Source of the DNA: Numida meleagris
Lineage: Eukaryota > Chordata > Aves > Galliformes > Numididae
Reading direction: 5' to 3'
DNA: 64,000 nucleotides
Assembly (NCBI RefSeq): GCF_002078875.1
Contig: NC_034409.1
Span: forward strand, 15,353,111-15,417,110
The notes under the pieces are model-generated. The model saw nothing but the letters and a program-made list of their open reading frames with translations. It made no database searches and had not been told where the DNA came from. The stretch's first letter is position 1. Each line of letters begins with the position of its first letter. A program made the translations under genes and the position numbers. Positions 25,082-37,200 of the stretch are shown piece by piece.

Positions 25082-27137
25082 GGGATTTCAGGTTCTTCCA
25101 TTTCTGAAACGTATGCATCCCTGAAATAAACCTTTTTGAATCATAAATGTGAGAGGTTGGCTACCACTGCGTTGTAGGTAGGCATTCCTGTTATGTTCTT
25201 CCAGTCCATTAGCCTTGACTAAATTTTTTCTGTAAAGGTCTTACTTCCAATCATTTGGTTTTTTTTACAAAGGCAGATATCAGCTGTTCAGCAGCTCTCA
25301 CTGTATAGTTAATGCTTAGAAATTGAGTAGCAAGGAGAACCTTGAAATGCATTTGCAAAACGTTTTCACATAGTATTTTCTCAAAATAAGCCTTTGGTTT
25401 AGCTTCCCTAATTTACAGCCAACTGCAGGTGATTCAAATTGATTTGTAATAATTCTGAGCTGTTAGTTCTCTTGCTAAAATCCATAAGTGTTGTTATCAC
25501 TAGTGTTGTAACATCCTTTAACAATATAATTCACTTTCTCTTTAGTGCTTGGAATTGGAGTTGATAAATGTATTTTTGCTGAGTTTTAAGGGGCTCCAAA
25601 TATGCATAGTTCAATAATCTGATCACTGTATTTACAGACTTGGTTTTTATGACAAGTCCCAAGTAAACCCCGACCCTGAAACCTCTCCTGTCCCCCATGC
25701 CCCCATACCCAAGGACTATGCCAGTATTTATATATGATTTATTTTTAAATCAGGGATTAATTTACCTATACATTAACAGTTCTGTTAATGTGACTACTCA
25801 TTTTGTTATTATTTCCTTTATCTGTAGTAATAGGATTGTGCACACTGGAAAGTACTATAAGAGTAATGAAAATCTTCAGCTCCTCAAATCACCTCTTCAA
25901 GGTGTGGCTGGTTTAAGTGTCTGCAGAATAATTCAGGGTAACTCCTACAAATGTACTGTTTAAACTTAAAAACATATCTATGCACACAGCAACATAATAT
26001 ATTGACTATTTCCTTAAATGACTTGAAAAACTACCCAGAAAAAGCAACTTTCATATAAAGTGGTTAACTTGAGCACCCATTTTGGTTATTAGACAGCAAC
26101 GGCTTGTGATTCAGCCATCCTGGATATGAAACTTTTAAAAACCTGTCCAAGAAATAGCCTAGAGGATAAGTATGTGAAGTGGAGATGGGAGGCGTATGTT
26201 AGACTACTCCCATACCCTTCCCAGGAGAGCTGTTACCCCATCAAAGGTGGGGTAGCAGGATGGTTGTGTAGTCTGGTTGTCTACTCACTTGAACACTGTC
26301 CTGTGTTTGAGACAAGGGGTTTGCCTTAATTTGTTTCCTTCTACTAAAACAAATGTTCACAGACTTATGCTAACAGCTATGATAATTTAGTTTAACTTAT
26401 GCTATGAATTTGTGAATTAGACAGCGAATTGCACGCTAAATGCCATTAACTTTTTGCACTAGAAGTCACTTGGGAGGGCGGGAGCCTGTGGTGACTTGGT
26501 CAGAGGCAGGTGCTGACTTTGAAGGCACCCATATTTTCAAAGAGAAATCTTTTTGATTTCTTGAAGGTAGTAGTAGTTCATTCTGTCTTCAATATGGTGA
26601 ATTGTTCAGCACACTTGAAATTTTTCCGAGTAAGCTCCTGAATTTTATTTTAAACATGTAGATTAAAAATAATTTGTTCTTGAAGTGAGTAACAGATGAA
26701 ATTTGAAGTTTGAAATTAGCTTCACTGTATCTTTCTCTGTCTTACCATTATTTCACAGTTACACAAACCTATGTGATACTTTCTCTCTTGGCTAAACAAG
26801 TATTGTTTAGGTCTGCTCTGTTATGTGTCAGCTACTAAATGGACCCAAGCCAGTTGTCCTTTTGAAAAGTTTCAAAATATACCTTCCTTTTTGTATAAAT
26901 GGTGTGGGTAGATATTTGTTAATGTTGATTTTTTTTCAGCTCTTCTCAGTGTTCAGGTTTTATTTTGTTGGAGTTTTTGACAGTGCTGTAGACAGCTATG
27001 GCTAATTGATTTTTCACTCTGGACTTTCTGGAGTCTGCTTACCTTGGTGTCTAGGAGACATTTGTTATCTTATTTTGTTCATTACATTTCCTTTTATGAT
27101 TGTTTGCTTATACAGGTGTGTTTAATGTCTCAGTGTT

Positions 27138-27192
27138 CTTGGACCTGATGATCTTATGGGTTTTTTCTAACCTAAATGATTCAGTGATTCTT
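27138..27192 (+). mobile_element. CR1 extreme 3' end, sense
   Basis: A short stretch with CTTGGACCTGATGATCTTAT, a decayed CTAACC motif and one GATTC-type terminal repeat matches the last 55 bp or so of CR1. Very short 5'-truncated insertion. Confidence 0.7.
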
Positions 27193-28499
27193 TTGACAAT
27201 ATTGCCTGTCTTCCCTTCCTAAAGATACCTTTTGCTTTGACTTTACAATTCTCTTTACAAAGTCAAGTCCACATTTACATGTCTTGAACATTCTTTACAA
27301 TCTTCCACTTGAGATCAAAGAGCTTTTTCTCTTCATAGTATTGCTGAAGCTCATTAAAATTCTGCCTCTTCCATTCTCTGCTAATAGGCATACAAAGAAG
27401 AGAATGCTCAGTGCTGTTTTAGTTCTAGTCAGCTACCCTACTGAAGTACCACTTTCTGTAGTTAAGCAGCTTGAGAAGGTAGAACTCCATCCTCTTACTG
27501 ACATTCAAGTAGACTCTGACATTTTTCCAAAATGAAAGGATTTGAAGTTTGCACTTTGAACATCTACAAAAACCTTATGAGATTTGAGAAACCATGGCTG
27601 CCATGAAGGCTAATTCAGACTGCTCATCACCAGGGAAAATTCCCTTAGGTATCTTTTCAAGGTAAAATACCTTTGTTCTCCACCTCATCAAGATGAAAGT
27701 ACAGATCTCAAGCTGAGAGGGTCACTATTACAGTGATCTGTCCAGTAGGTTGAAATGCATATCTTGGTACTGTCCTTTGTGGTGAGAGCAAAAATGAAGA
27801 TGCATACTTACTTTTCTTCTTTGGCTTCATCACAGGCATGACTTGCAGTTCTGTTGGTTTTATGAGCTCCAGTGAATTATGCCATGGAGTGAAAGTAATA
27901 ATATTTGCTATTGGCAGTGTGAGGATATCTCCTCTACCTCCCATTCTGTTTCTGTTTCTCAAAGCCCATTAATGCCTGTCAGTAGCAGAAAACTCTCGTT
28001 TCCAGTATGGTTGTGTGCTGCCCTGTTGTGCCTATGACTGTCTAGGAGCTTTTGTGTTCACAAACAGTTCTTTATTGCTGCACTTTGTTTTACAAACTGG
28101 ACAAGAACAAATGTGAACGTTTCCTCTAGCTCGTTTCTCCTGGGAAATAAATCTAGTCATACAAGGCAGGTGAAATGGGTAATTTGTCATTTTAACAGTA
28201 ATTTTTACTCTCTTTAACTTTTGGGTTACTCAATTCATTAAATGCTTTCTCAAGTCAAGCTCTATGTAAGAATTGCTCAGACTGATCTTGTGTGCTCCAG
28301 TTGTATGAATATGAAAGGGTAAGGTGCAAATACATCTACTTAAGAATTGGTGCAGCTTTGTTTTTCTCTCAAGTGACTATCGCTTTCCTTGAAATTTTTC
28401 ACAAATTGATATTTGCATGTTCTGTCTCCCTAGAGAGAAGATATGTACTAGCTACATTTATAATTCTGAGAAATGTTCCTTCCAGGACCTGCTAAGTGC

Positions 28500-28680
28500 A
28501 CTCCTGTCGGGATTCCCTTTAACAATGAGGCAGAGCCATTGCAAAGCTTAATGAGCATTCAACAGTAGTTATTCACATCTGAGTGCCACTGCTTGTTAAT
28601 GAGGCTGTACTGGATCCAGCTGGCCTGTTTGGGGAAGCTCTTTCTCTTGTCATCTTGCTGTCAACATAATTGATAGAAAA
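28500..28680. promoter_or_regulatory. Candidate conserved noncoding block (weak)
   Basis: A balanced-composition stretch with no repeat signature and no long open frame. It contains ATTGCAAAGCTTAATGAGCA, an E-box-like CAGCTG-related site and a second TTAATGAG. It stands out from the surrounding AT-rich intron by eye only; there is no comparative evidence here. Confidence 0.2.
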
Positions 28681-29314
28681 ATATATTTGAGCCCTGGAAT
28701 AGGTACTTCCTATATATTTGTCCTGTACTCTTATCTGTGGCTGTGACTGCCAGAGGGCCTAGGTTCTATGCATTCAGGAATAAGACGGTGAACACTTTTC
28801 AGATCATTAAAAAATTTAATCTTCTGCCTCACTGCAGTTTCAGCTTGCCAAATTTAAGGCTCTGTTTATTCTCAGATGTTCATATTCCAATATTAATTGT
28901 CATCTTTCTCTGACTTTGCCACTGACTTTGGCAAGATCCGCCTTTTCAGTTCTTATTAAGTCAGAGTGTCTTTTCAAGCTTATTTTGGTGCTGCAGATAC
29001 AGTGTCTCAGTCATGGAATCATTTGTTCTAGGGAGACAGTAACTCCTCAAGGCTGTACACAGTTGACAGACATGCAGATATTGTTGAGGACTTTACTTTT
29101 GATTATGGTTTTGTTTTCAATTCTCGTAACAGTCAATTGCTTCTTCGAAGACTTGTACAATTATTTTGCCATCTTTGAGCATCTTTCCATGGACTTTCTG
29201 CAAAAAAGCAAAATCTTTCATTCTGTAGCGTCAGAGACCTCAGCTAACCCTGTGCCATAATGTCTGCCAGAATGGCACTTTAAATGACCTAAAAACTGTA
29301 GAACGTTTACAGTT

Positions 29315-30437
29315 TTTGGGCTCTCAGACCAATAGGACCCTATATGTAGACCTTTGCCCTGACCGGGAAGTCTGGTATGGAACACAGAATACACTCCTGG
29401 TGATTCAGGTAGAGACAGTTAGAGAGCTGCTCTTCCATCTGGACTGTCACAAGTCCATGAGACCAGACAGGCTCCACTCTAGGGTGCTGAGGGAGCTGGC
29501 AAGTGATTCTGGCAAGCTGGAGGTGATTGCTAAGCCATTTCCCACCATCTGTCAGTGTTCCTGGCTATCCTGAGAGGTCCCAGAGGTTTGGAGGCTTGCC
29601 GGTGTGACTCCCATCTACAAGAAGGGTCATAAGGAGGATCCGGGGAACTACAGGCCTGTCAGCCTCGGCTGACCTTGGTACCAGGGGAAGTTATGGAGCA
29701 AATCGTCTTGGGTGAGGTCACACGGCATGTGCATGGCATCCAGGGGATCAGGCCCAGCCAGCACAAGTTCATGAAAGTCAGGTCATGCTTGTCCAACCTA
29801 ATCTCCTTCTATGACCATGTGACCAGACTGGTAGATGAGGGAAGGGCTGTTGGTGTAGTCTACCTAGACTTCAGCAAAGCCTTTGACACTGTCTCCCACA
29901 GTATTCTTCTGGGGAAACTGACTGCCTGTGGCCTGGGCAGGTGTACTCTTCTCTGGGTAAAGAACTAGCTAGAGGGCCATGACCAGCAGGTAGTGGTTAA
30001 TGGAGTTAAGTCCAGCTGGCATCCCGTTACAAGTGGTGTCCCCAGGGGTCGGTACTGGGTCCCATCTTGTTTAATATCTTTATTGATGACCTAGATGAGG
30101 GGATTGAGTGTATCCTCAGTAAGTTTGCAGGTGACACCAAGCTGGGAGGTAGTGTCAATCTGCCTGAGAGTAGGGAGGCCCTTCAGAGTGATCTGGATAG
30201 GCTGCATTGCTGGGCTGAGGCGAATGGGATGAGGTTCAATAAGGCCCAGTGCTGGGTCCTACACTTTGGGTACAGTAACCCCATGCAGCGCTATAGGCTT
30301 GGCACAGAGTGTGAAGAGGCATCTGGATGAGGTGCTACGAGATATGATTTAATAGCTCGGTGGTAGTAATGGTGATGGGAGGACGGGTGGACTAGATGAT
30401 CTTGTAGGTCCTTTCCAACCTTGTGATTCTATGATTC
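29315..30437 (+). mobile_element. CR1 LINE with reverse transcriptase region, internally deleted, sense
   Basis: This is the longest sense CR1 in the window. Successive frames encode the RT region: HKSMRPDRLHSRVLRELA (29316-29573), VVYLDFSKAFDTVSHSILLG (29675-29968) and [20 protein letters not shown] (30067-30330). Stop codons and frame changes separate them near 29573-29680 and 29968. The motif that carries the paired RT aspartates reads FAGDTKLGG, with glycine in place of the first aspartate. After the YRLGTE block the sequence jumps directly to the CR1 3' end, so the C-terminal part of ORF2 is deleted. The element ends at ATTCTATGATTC. Confidence 0.92.
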
Positions 30438-32344
30438 CTCACATTTTTTTTTCCTTTATTCAACTTGCACCCTACTTATACCCAGACTGGCACATTTTCT
30501 GTATCTGAATATCAGATAACTATTTCTGAGTGGTAGAGTTGGTAATGATTATGCAATACAGATTACCCCACAGATGCTGTTCTATAACCTTTTCCAGAGA
30601 ATCCTACCCAGAGAATTTGGTTGTCAAAAATAAATACTGTAATGTCACTACAGTGCTATAGAACCAACTCCAGGACATCTCAAAACCAGATATTCACTAA
30701 AGCTAAAAAAGGTGGGTAGTGGCACTGCATTCTGGATTTAAACAGGCGGAAGTCTTACAACGTCATCTGCAAGATAATATTAGTTAATATTTGCCAGGCA
30801 CTTGAAAGGACCGGTCCGTAATGCTTAATCCACAATTAATGCACAAGCTTGACTCTGTTTTACTCAACAGGCGTTATTGCTAGTTAAAGGCCTTTCCATT
30901 TGACTCATCTATGGCCACTGAAGTTTTTGGCAGGGTACTGACTTTACATTTAAGTATTTCTTTTCTTGGTGAATAGTTGTAAGGAAGTTTGTAAGGGCAC
31001 AAACTCCTTAGTGTCTGCAAATGGCCCAGTCTTTTTTTTCATGCTCGTAGTCTCATGACAAGCATACAAAACTTATCCTTAATAGCATCTCAAACTGTAG
31101 AAGTCACTTGGTAGTTTTAAGGTCCTGAATAATGTGAGCTTTTTAAAGAAATTCTGTGCTAATCTCGATTAAGCATTTCTTTGCCAGCCATCATGGCAAA
31201 ATTATCTTTCTTTTGTAAGAGACGTGTTCTCTAGATCTTTGGTGGTAGTCAAGCCAAACGTTACTCCAGGTGCTTTCAGATAGGACTTAACTGTGTGTAA
31301 TTTTCCTCTCTACTCAGCAATTATTATTTCTCTTTTTTGCTGACATACTCATGCCATTTTCTTCAAGGGATTGCCTTTCCAGTTTCCTCATCTTTCAGAG
31401 TGGTAATTCAAAACACGTGTGTCTTTTGGGGTTGGGTCTCCCTTGTCCTCCATGTTCGTAAGACAAAGTACAGCAAGTCTTCATGTGCAGATCTCTGTTT
31501 CAGTCTGGCAGATATTGACTCTGTCTACAAGCAGAATGGCACAAGACTCTCCTATATCATTGTATCACCAGTTTGTCAGAAACAAAAGTTGCATATCAGC
31601 AGTTGGCTGTAGTTCTCCAGCTCTTCAGGAAGTAATCAGAATTGTATTTCTCATGATCTAATAACACAACAACTTTTTGGGAGTGGGGTAAATCTGTTGG
31701 TCTTTTCATACCAAAGTACATGTTTATTGCTTTTGTTCATAAGTACTGTCACTGTGTGGACTACCTCTCAAATAAATCCCTAATGCTGATTTGAGTCCAT
31801 CCTGGATTCAGATGTCTGTGTAGCGAGAGTTTTGCTTCAGGTAATGGTAATTCTGATAATGGTTCTTTCTATTTGAGTGACATAGCCTACAGAATTGTGG
31901 TACTGGGGCCTTCTGGATTTTTAGTAATACTTCTGAGATTTCTATTTCTTCCTTATCCATCAAAGCATGGGTCATGGTCATTTGTTCCTTGAAACATTTT
32001 TCCATGTAAGTTCAGTATCACTCTAATAACTAAGTCATTTCTGCTGCTTCTCTTAGTACCAAATTTCAAAAGTTTTTGAGGTACTCTTCCAAAGTAAAGA
32101 ATACAGTTTTTTCATCTTTAGAAAGTCTGAGACTACAAGTCAATATCCTATAGTTTTCAGGCATTGAGCCATTGGAGAGTGGCAGATTTAAAACCAAATC
32201 ATTAGAAGAAGTGAATTGAACTATAAATCATACTGTATAACATTTGCAGTGACTAGATTCTTTTTCCTGTTGTTTTTAGAAAATTCTCCTGCTTGGTCTT
32301 AAATTGTATTGTACTTTATAAATCAAACCACGTTAAATGGAAAA

Positions 32345-32607
32345 GTGCCTCAGGGTTTAAATTGGAAAAGGGTAGATTTAGACAAGATATTAGAAAGAAA
32401 TCTTTTACTTTGAGGGTGATGAGGTACTGGAACAGGTTGCCCAGTGAGGTTGTGGATGCTTCCACCCTGGAGGTGTTCAAAGCCAGCCTGGATGGGGCTT
32501 TGAGCAACCTGGTCTAGAGGGAGGTGTCCCTGCCTATACCAGGAGGGTTCGAACAAGATGATCTTAAAGGTCCCTTCCAACCCAAACCATTCTTTGATTC
32601 TATGATG
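32345..32607 (+). mobile_element. CR1 LINE 3' tail, sense
   Basis: The frame at 32293-32517 encodes FKLEKGRFRQDIRKKSFTLR, then RYWNRLPSEVVDASTLEVFK, the C-terminus of CR1 ORF2. The overlapping downstream frame gives the typical DDLKGPFQPKPFFDSM read-out of the 3' UTR. It ends in TTTGATTCTATGATG. Confidence 0.93.
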
Positions 32608-32937
32608 ATTTGTATGTATTTAAATTGTCAGTTAAAATTTATTATCAAGGACTCGAATAGCTTCCCTGTCTACTATGTTTTCTGTGAAATCAGACTTACC
32701 TTGTTGCACTGAGGATGCTAGTTTCAGGTGAGGAATCACACTTATACATGATTACTGGTAAATGGCTGCAGTGGCATGGGAGCAGCATTCCCTGATGTAT
32801 TCCTTATAGATGTAAGCATCACATTCTGTAAAGGACTTTCTGCAAGCTTCCAAAATTGTTACATAGGGTTTGCATCAATCTTTGCTCCTGTATTCATAAT
32901 TTCTAAACTTTGATCTGCTTGTAAGAGCATTCTCCCA

Positions 32938-33060
32938 CCACTTTTCTTTTTTTCCTTTCCTTCTCTTCCTCTTTCTTTACCCTCCTCTCTCCTCCACTTC
33001 CTGTGTCTGTCTGTTTCTTTCAGGTCTGTCTCTTGCTCTCTTCTGTCTCTCGTTTCTACA
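32938..33060 (+). repeat. C/T-rich low-complexity tract
   Basis: About 120 bp almost entirely pyrimidine on the + strand, built from TTCC, TCTC and CTGT motifs, with a TTTCAG inside it at about 33017-33022. It lies about 1.1 kb upstream of the exon at 34141. It could bind polypyrimidine-tract proteins or act as a decoy acceptor; no exon-like frame follows the internal AG. Confidence 0.8.
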
Positions 33061-34140
33061 GCTTGCAGATATGGTGTAGTGTTGCCTAGAAGTTAAAATG
33101 ACATTGTTTTCTTTTTGTCATTGTATTTGTTTCTGCAATGCAGTGCTGTACCACAGTCTTGCTGAACTATTTAAAGCTTTAGAGCATTGTAAAAGATTTC
33201 AAAAGGATTAAGGAAACTAGTAAGCAAAAATAAGAACAGTGGATATAAATGTTGATATTATGTCACAAGAGAAGAACACGAGTGCCTTCTAGTTGTCTTT
33301 AAGAAATCTGGAAAATATAGTCAATTTAAAAATCTAATTTTATTTCAGTGTCTCCTTGGAAAGTAATTTTATTCAAATAGTTATTTAATTTCAAGAAAGA
33401 AGGATAGACATAAAGAACTAGAAATAAAACTAGCATAAGCAATAACATTCAATTTGGAAAAAAATTGCAGTAGTAATGACCAGAGCATGTGTTAATAGAC
33501 ACATTAATAGATAGTAGGATATGGCACCATTACCAAATTGTATCTGAATATCTGTACATTTTTTTCCCACTAAAACAAATACTATCGTATTATGTGACTC
33601 CTATATTGTTCTTTATGCTAAGGATTTGTTTTGTACTTTCTGATGTTGCAGCAGCATGTCTTATGTTATGGTGAAATTATTATGTGTCTTCATGAGCATT
33701 TCAATTTTAGTGTCTTTGTAAAAACAAGGCTTGTGTATATCTTTATTTTAGGCATTTTCTTTAAGGAAAGTCTGTAAATGGATCATTTTTGTAAATTTGT
33801 AATTTGTACAGTCATCTGTAAATGAAATATCAATGAAGGAGAAGAAATCAGAATTTCTGATATTGTCATTTCATCCCATTTAAACTTTTTATGTTATTTC
33901 CTTTAAAACCAAAACTGTTCTGTTTAAAGCAAATTAGAAGGAATATGCAACGTATTTACCATTCACTTAAGTTAACCAACATTTTTACTCAGCCAGGTGA
34001 GTCATTTTCACTGAGGAGTGAAACTTTGTGGCATGGCATCACTTTTGTGACTTGAAAACTTGTGCCTGCCTGTGTCTGCTGTAACTTTTGTCAGTGTACC
34101 ATTAAAAGTACTAAGGTGATGTGGTTTCATTTTCTTGTAG

Positions 34141-34204
34141 AGGCATTCCTGGGAAAAAGTGTGGAACCGTCATAGTAACAGCAGAGGAACTGGGCTGTTG
34201 CCGA
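34141..34204 (+). CDS. CPNE8: CPNE8 window exon 5 (64 nt): C2A-C2B junction
   Basis: The acceptor TTTCTTGTAG and donor GTAAGT flank one base plus 21 codons. The peptide reads GIPGKKCGTVIVTAEELGCC and then R, ending on a codon boundary. It closes the last strand of C2A (PGKKCGTVIVTAEEL) and opens the linker to C2B. The GKKCGT-I-V pattern is characteristic of copines. Confidence 0.95.
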
Positions 34205-37200
34205 GTAAGTGTGTGTTTGTTGCTTTTTGAAAAATAAAGCAAAAATAGTTGCGATTTACACTGCACCGGATTGTTATAAGTAAAATGTATAAATTTCCAT
34301 TTTGTGATATCTATAAGAAGTTAGGGTATTTTTTCCTATCAGTTACACTTAGCTTTATGTAGTAAAGAAAGAAGCAGAAAACAACTTGAAACATAAAGTT
34401 TTTGATTCTTAAATGAGTCTTAATCTAGTCTTTAATTCTCTGAGTAATCATATTTTAATCCCTTAGTGTCCAGTTTTTAACAAAGATCCATTTGTTTCAG
34501 CCATGGACTTACATTTGCATTATGAGATATTGATACTGCATGATCATCACAGTAAAGTTGACCTTAGAATTAAAAGAAATATATGCTAATAGTGAGTCAT
34601 ATTATTTAAAGAAGTGTGAAATTAATGTTTATTGGAAAAGGCTATTTAGATATTTAAAAGAATTTTCATAAAAGGAGAGTTCAGTTTCCTTTAAAGTTGA
34701 GGCTGCCTAGGGAAATGCAAATGCCTACTTGTTTTATAGAAAGCAAAAAAATTTCTCAGTGTGTAGCAGACGGTGGGGAATTTGGCTGGTTAAGGGAAGA
34801 GACCTGGTGTGATCATGTTATTTCCAAGCTGTATCACCACTTTTCCTCCTTGTAGGGGATCATGAAGTAGATTGGGCAGAGGAGCAGTCATACTGGTCAG
34901 AAAGTACCTGGAGCCAGGCCAGCTCTTTTGCTTCCCAGCACTGAATGAGCTAGCAGCAAGCCATAAATCACAGAGAAACAAGAGTCTGGAAGGAAGAATA
35001 AGGAAGGATTGTATATACAGGGTGATAAAGAAGGGTTGGAATCTGAAGGTGAGGGAGTTAGTCAAAGCATGGTATATACTGAATGAGTCTGTACTATGTA
35101 CCTTAGAAGAGTTTGCAATGACAAGATAGCAAATCTTAAATGAGAAAAGAAATAATATCAGGTATTTTGTGAGATCCAGGGGATCTGGGCAGTATTAGAT
35201 TGGATACATAAACCTACAAAAATACCTTAGGGTTTGAAGAGATATGTTTCCGGGGCTTAGTTTTAGCAGCTGGATGGTGTTGGGGGTAATGCACCACATT
35301 TTGTGTAACTTCTAACTTTCATACTGGGCCATAAGCTGTTAATTATTGTTCTATTTCTGCAGTAGTAATGTCCCTTGTATTACTAATATATCCGGTAGCT
35401 AATCTGTTTGGGTCTTATTTTCTTAAGTTCATTAGAAGAAATATCTTCTATAAGAAAGCAATCCTTAATTTTCTGCCTTATTTCGTAGTTAAGTTTGTAT
35501 TATTTCTCAGCAGATTCGGTGTATTTGAACAGCACACAGTCTAAAATCTTATTTGCCTTTGTCAGACAATTTACCAGTCCTGCACAGTTATGCTAATAGG
35601 GTGCTACAGCTCAGTTTCATTAACTCCCATTAACAGCGTCTGTGGGAGTGCTCTCAAACAAACTACCTTTTCTCTGCTAAAAAATTAGTCTTGGAATAAT
35701 AGATTTATACGAAGTATGCCTTTTTGTGGCTGAGATTTCTGAAAGAAGCAGTGGACAATTAATTTTCTTTCTTAATTTTCTTTCAAATTTGATAGCAAGT
35801 AGAACCAGAAAAATGTATGTCCTTGAGATGGAATTTGCTAGGCTAAATTATTCCTAATTCTGCCACCTTTAGTTAGGCTTTGTTTATTGTTTTTGTCCTT
35901 TGCTAAGGAGGATCCTAATGCTTTTCTTTCTTATCTGTCAGATTTAAATGGAAAAAAATCTAACTGCAGTTCAAGAAATTGGCTCCTTGCTCTGACATTT
36001 TTTTTTCTGTACGCAAATGTTTGACCTACTTGGGAATGGGTACTAACGTTGCCATTGCTCTGCACAGTAACATTGTCTTTCAGCCTGTTTTCACACCTCT
36101 CCTTCCATTGCCATGGAATAAATCAGTAAATACAAAGTGTTGTCAAACATGATGGTATGGAAGGTGCTAGTAAGTGATAGCTCTCTCATATAGCGATAGG
36201 ACATTCTTGTGTTACTAGCACAAGTGATGTACAGTCATGGAAAATGCCTGTCTTTCTCCTTTTGTTTTACTTTGGCTCAAAATTTTGGTAGTACCTGATC
36301 AAAACATTAACACTTTATCAGATGACAAAATGGATGTATCATTTAATTGATTTCCCGCAGAAATTATTTTTCTACCTAACAATTCCTGAGACTGGTTTGC
36401 CATCACTTTGAGCATTTATAAGCAACCTCAGAGGAGACTGCAGAGTATTTTTTCATGGTACTCTGGTTTATTCTTCAATACTAGCATTGCGATCTCAATT
36501 ATACTATTCAAACGTCACAAATACGTCATTAAGCTCATAATTGGTACAGGATTATTTTCTTTCCCTTTTAATAAACATAAACAGTAGGTGTATTCGAAGG
36601 CTTTCATATTCTTCATGTTCATCTTGCTCAAAACTTGCATATATTATGACTTTTGTTTAAAAGCACTGGAGGGACCTTACAATGAATTTGGGAATCAGTC
36701 TCTCTTCTTCTTGCAATCTCTTCTGCTTTCTCTATCATGTTCTCTGAGACACAGCCTCTTGTCTCCCTCATGAACTGTCACATCCTTTATTTGGGATATT
36801 TTCCTATCTAAGGTTATTGATTATTTAGATTAATTCTTAACTGATCTTCTGAGACTTTTTTTTTTCAAAATGGACAGCTTTTGTTTAGAATGGCAAAGAT
36901 TTTTAGAATCGCTGAGTTGCTGAGGTTGAAAGGAACCTTGGGAGATCGTCTAGTCCAACTCTTCTGCTCTGCTTAGAGCAAGTTGGTCAGGGCTCTGTGC
37001 AGTTAGGTTTTGAGTATATTCAGAGAGACTCCTCAGTCTCTTCCAGTGTTTCACCGCCCTCATAGTAAAAAGTCTTTTTTTTTGTTGTGTTTAAATGGAA
37101 CTTCCTGTATTTCATTTTGTACCTATTGCTGCTTTTTCATCCACTGGATACTAATCAAGAGAAGTCTGTTTACTTCCTCCTGAGGTATTTGTACAAATTA

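Larger units (their letters stand above)
21956..34140 (+). other. Intron between window exons 4 and 5 (12.2 kb, longest in window)
   Basis: It contains sense CR1 copies at 22345-22595, 27138-27192, 29315-30437 and 32345-32607, a polypyrimidine tract at 32938-33060, a 15-bp direct repeat at 25049-25081 and a non-repeat candidate block at 28500-28680. The remaining sequence (22596-27137, 27193-29314 outside the named block, 30438-32344, 32608-32937, 33061-34140) is AT-rich intron with no support for coding or RNA genes. All CR1 copies in this intron are in the sense orientation. Confidence 0.75.

Noticed and set aside
34790..35129. Overlapping open frames on both strands (91 and 85 codons)
   Set aside because: Neither has a domain, both lie in an intron, and both-strand openness suggests composition rather than coding.
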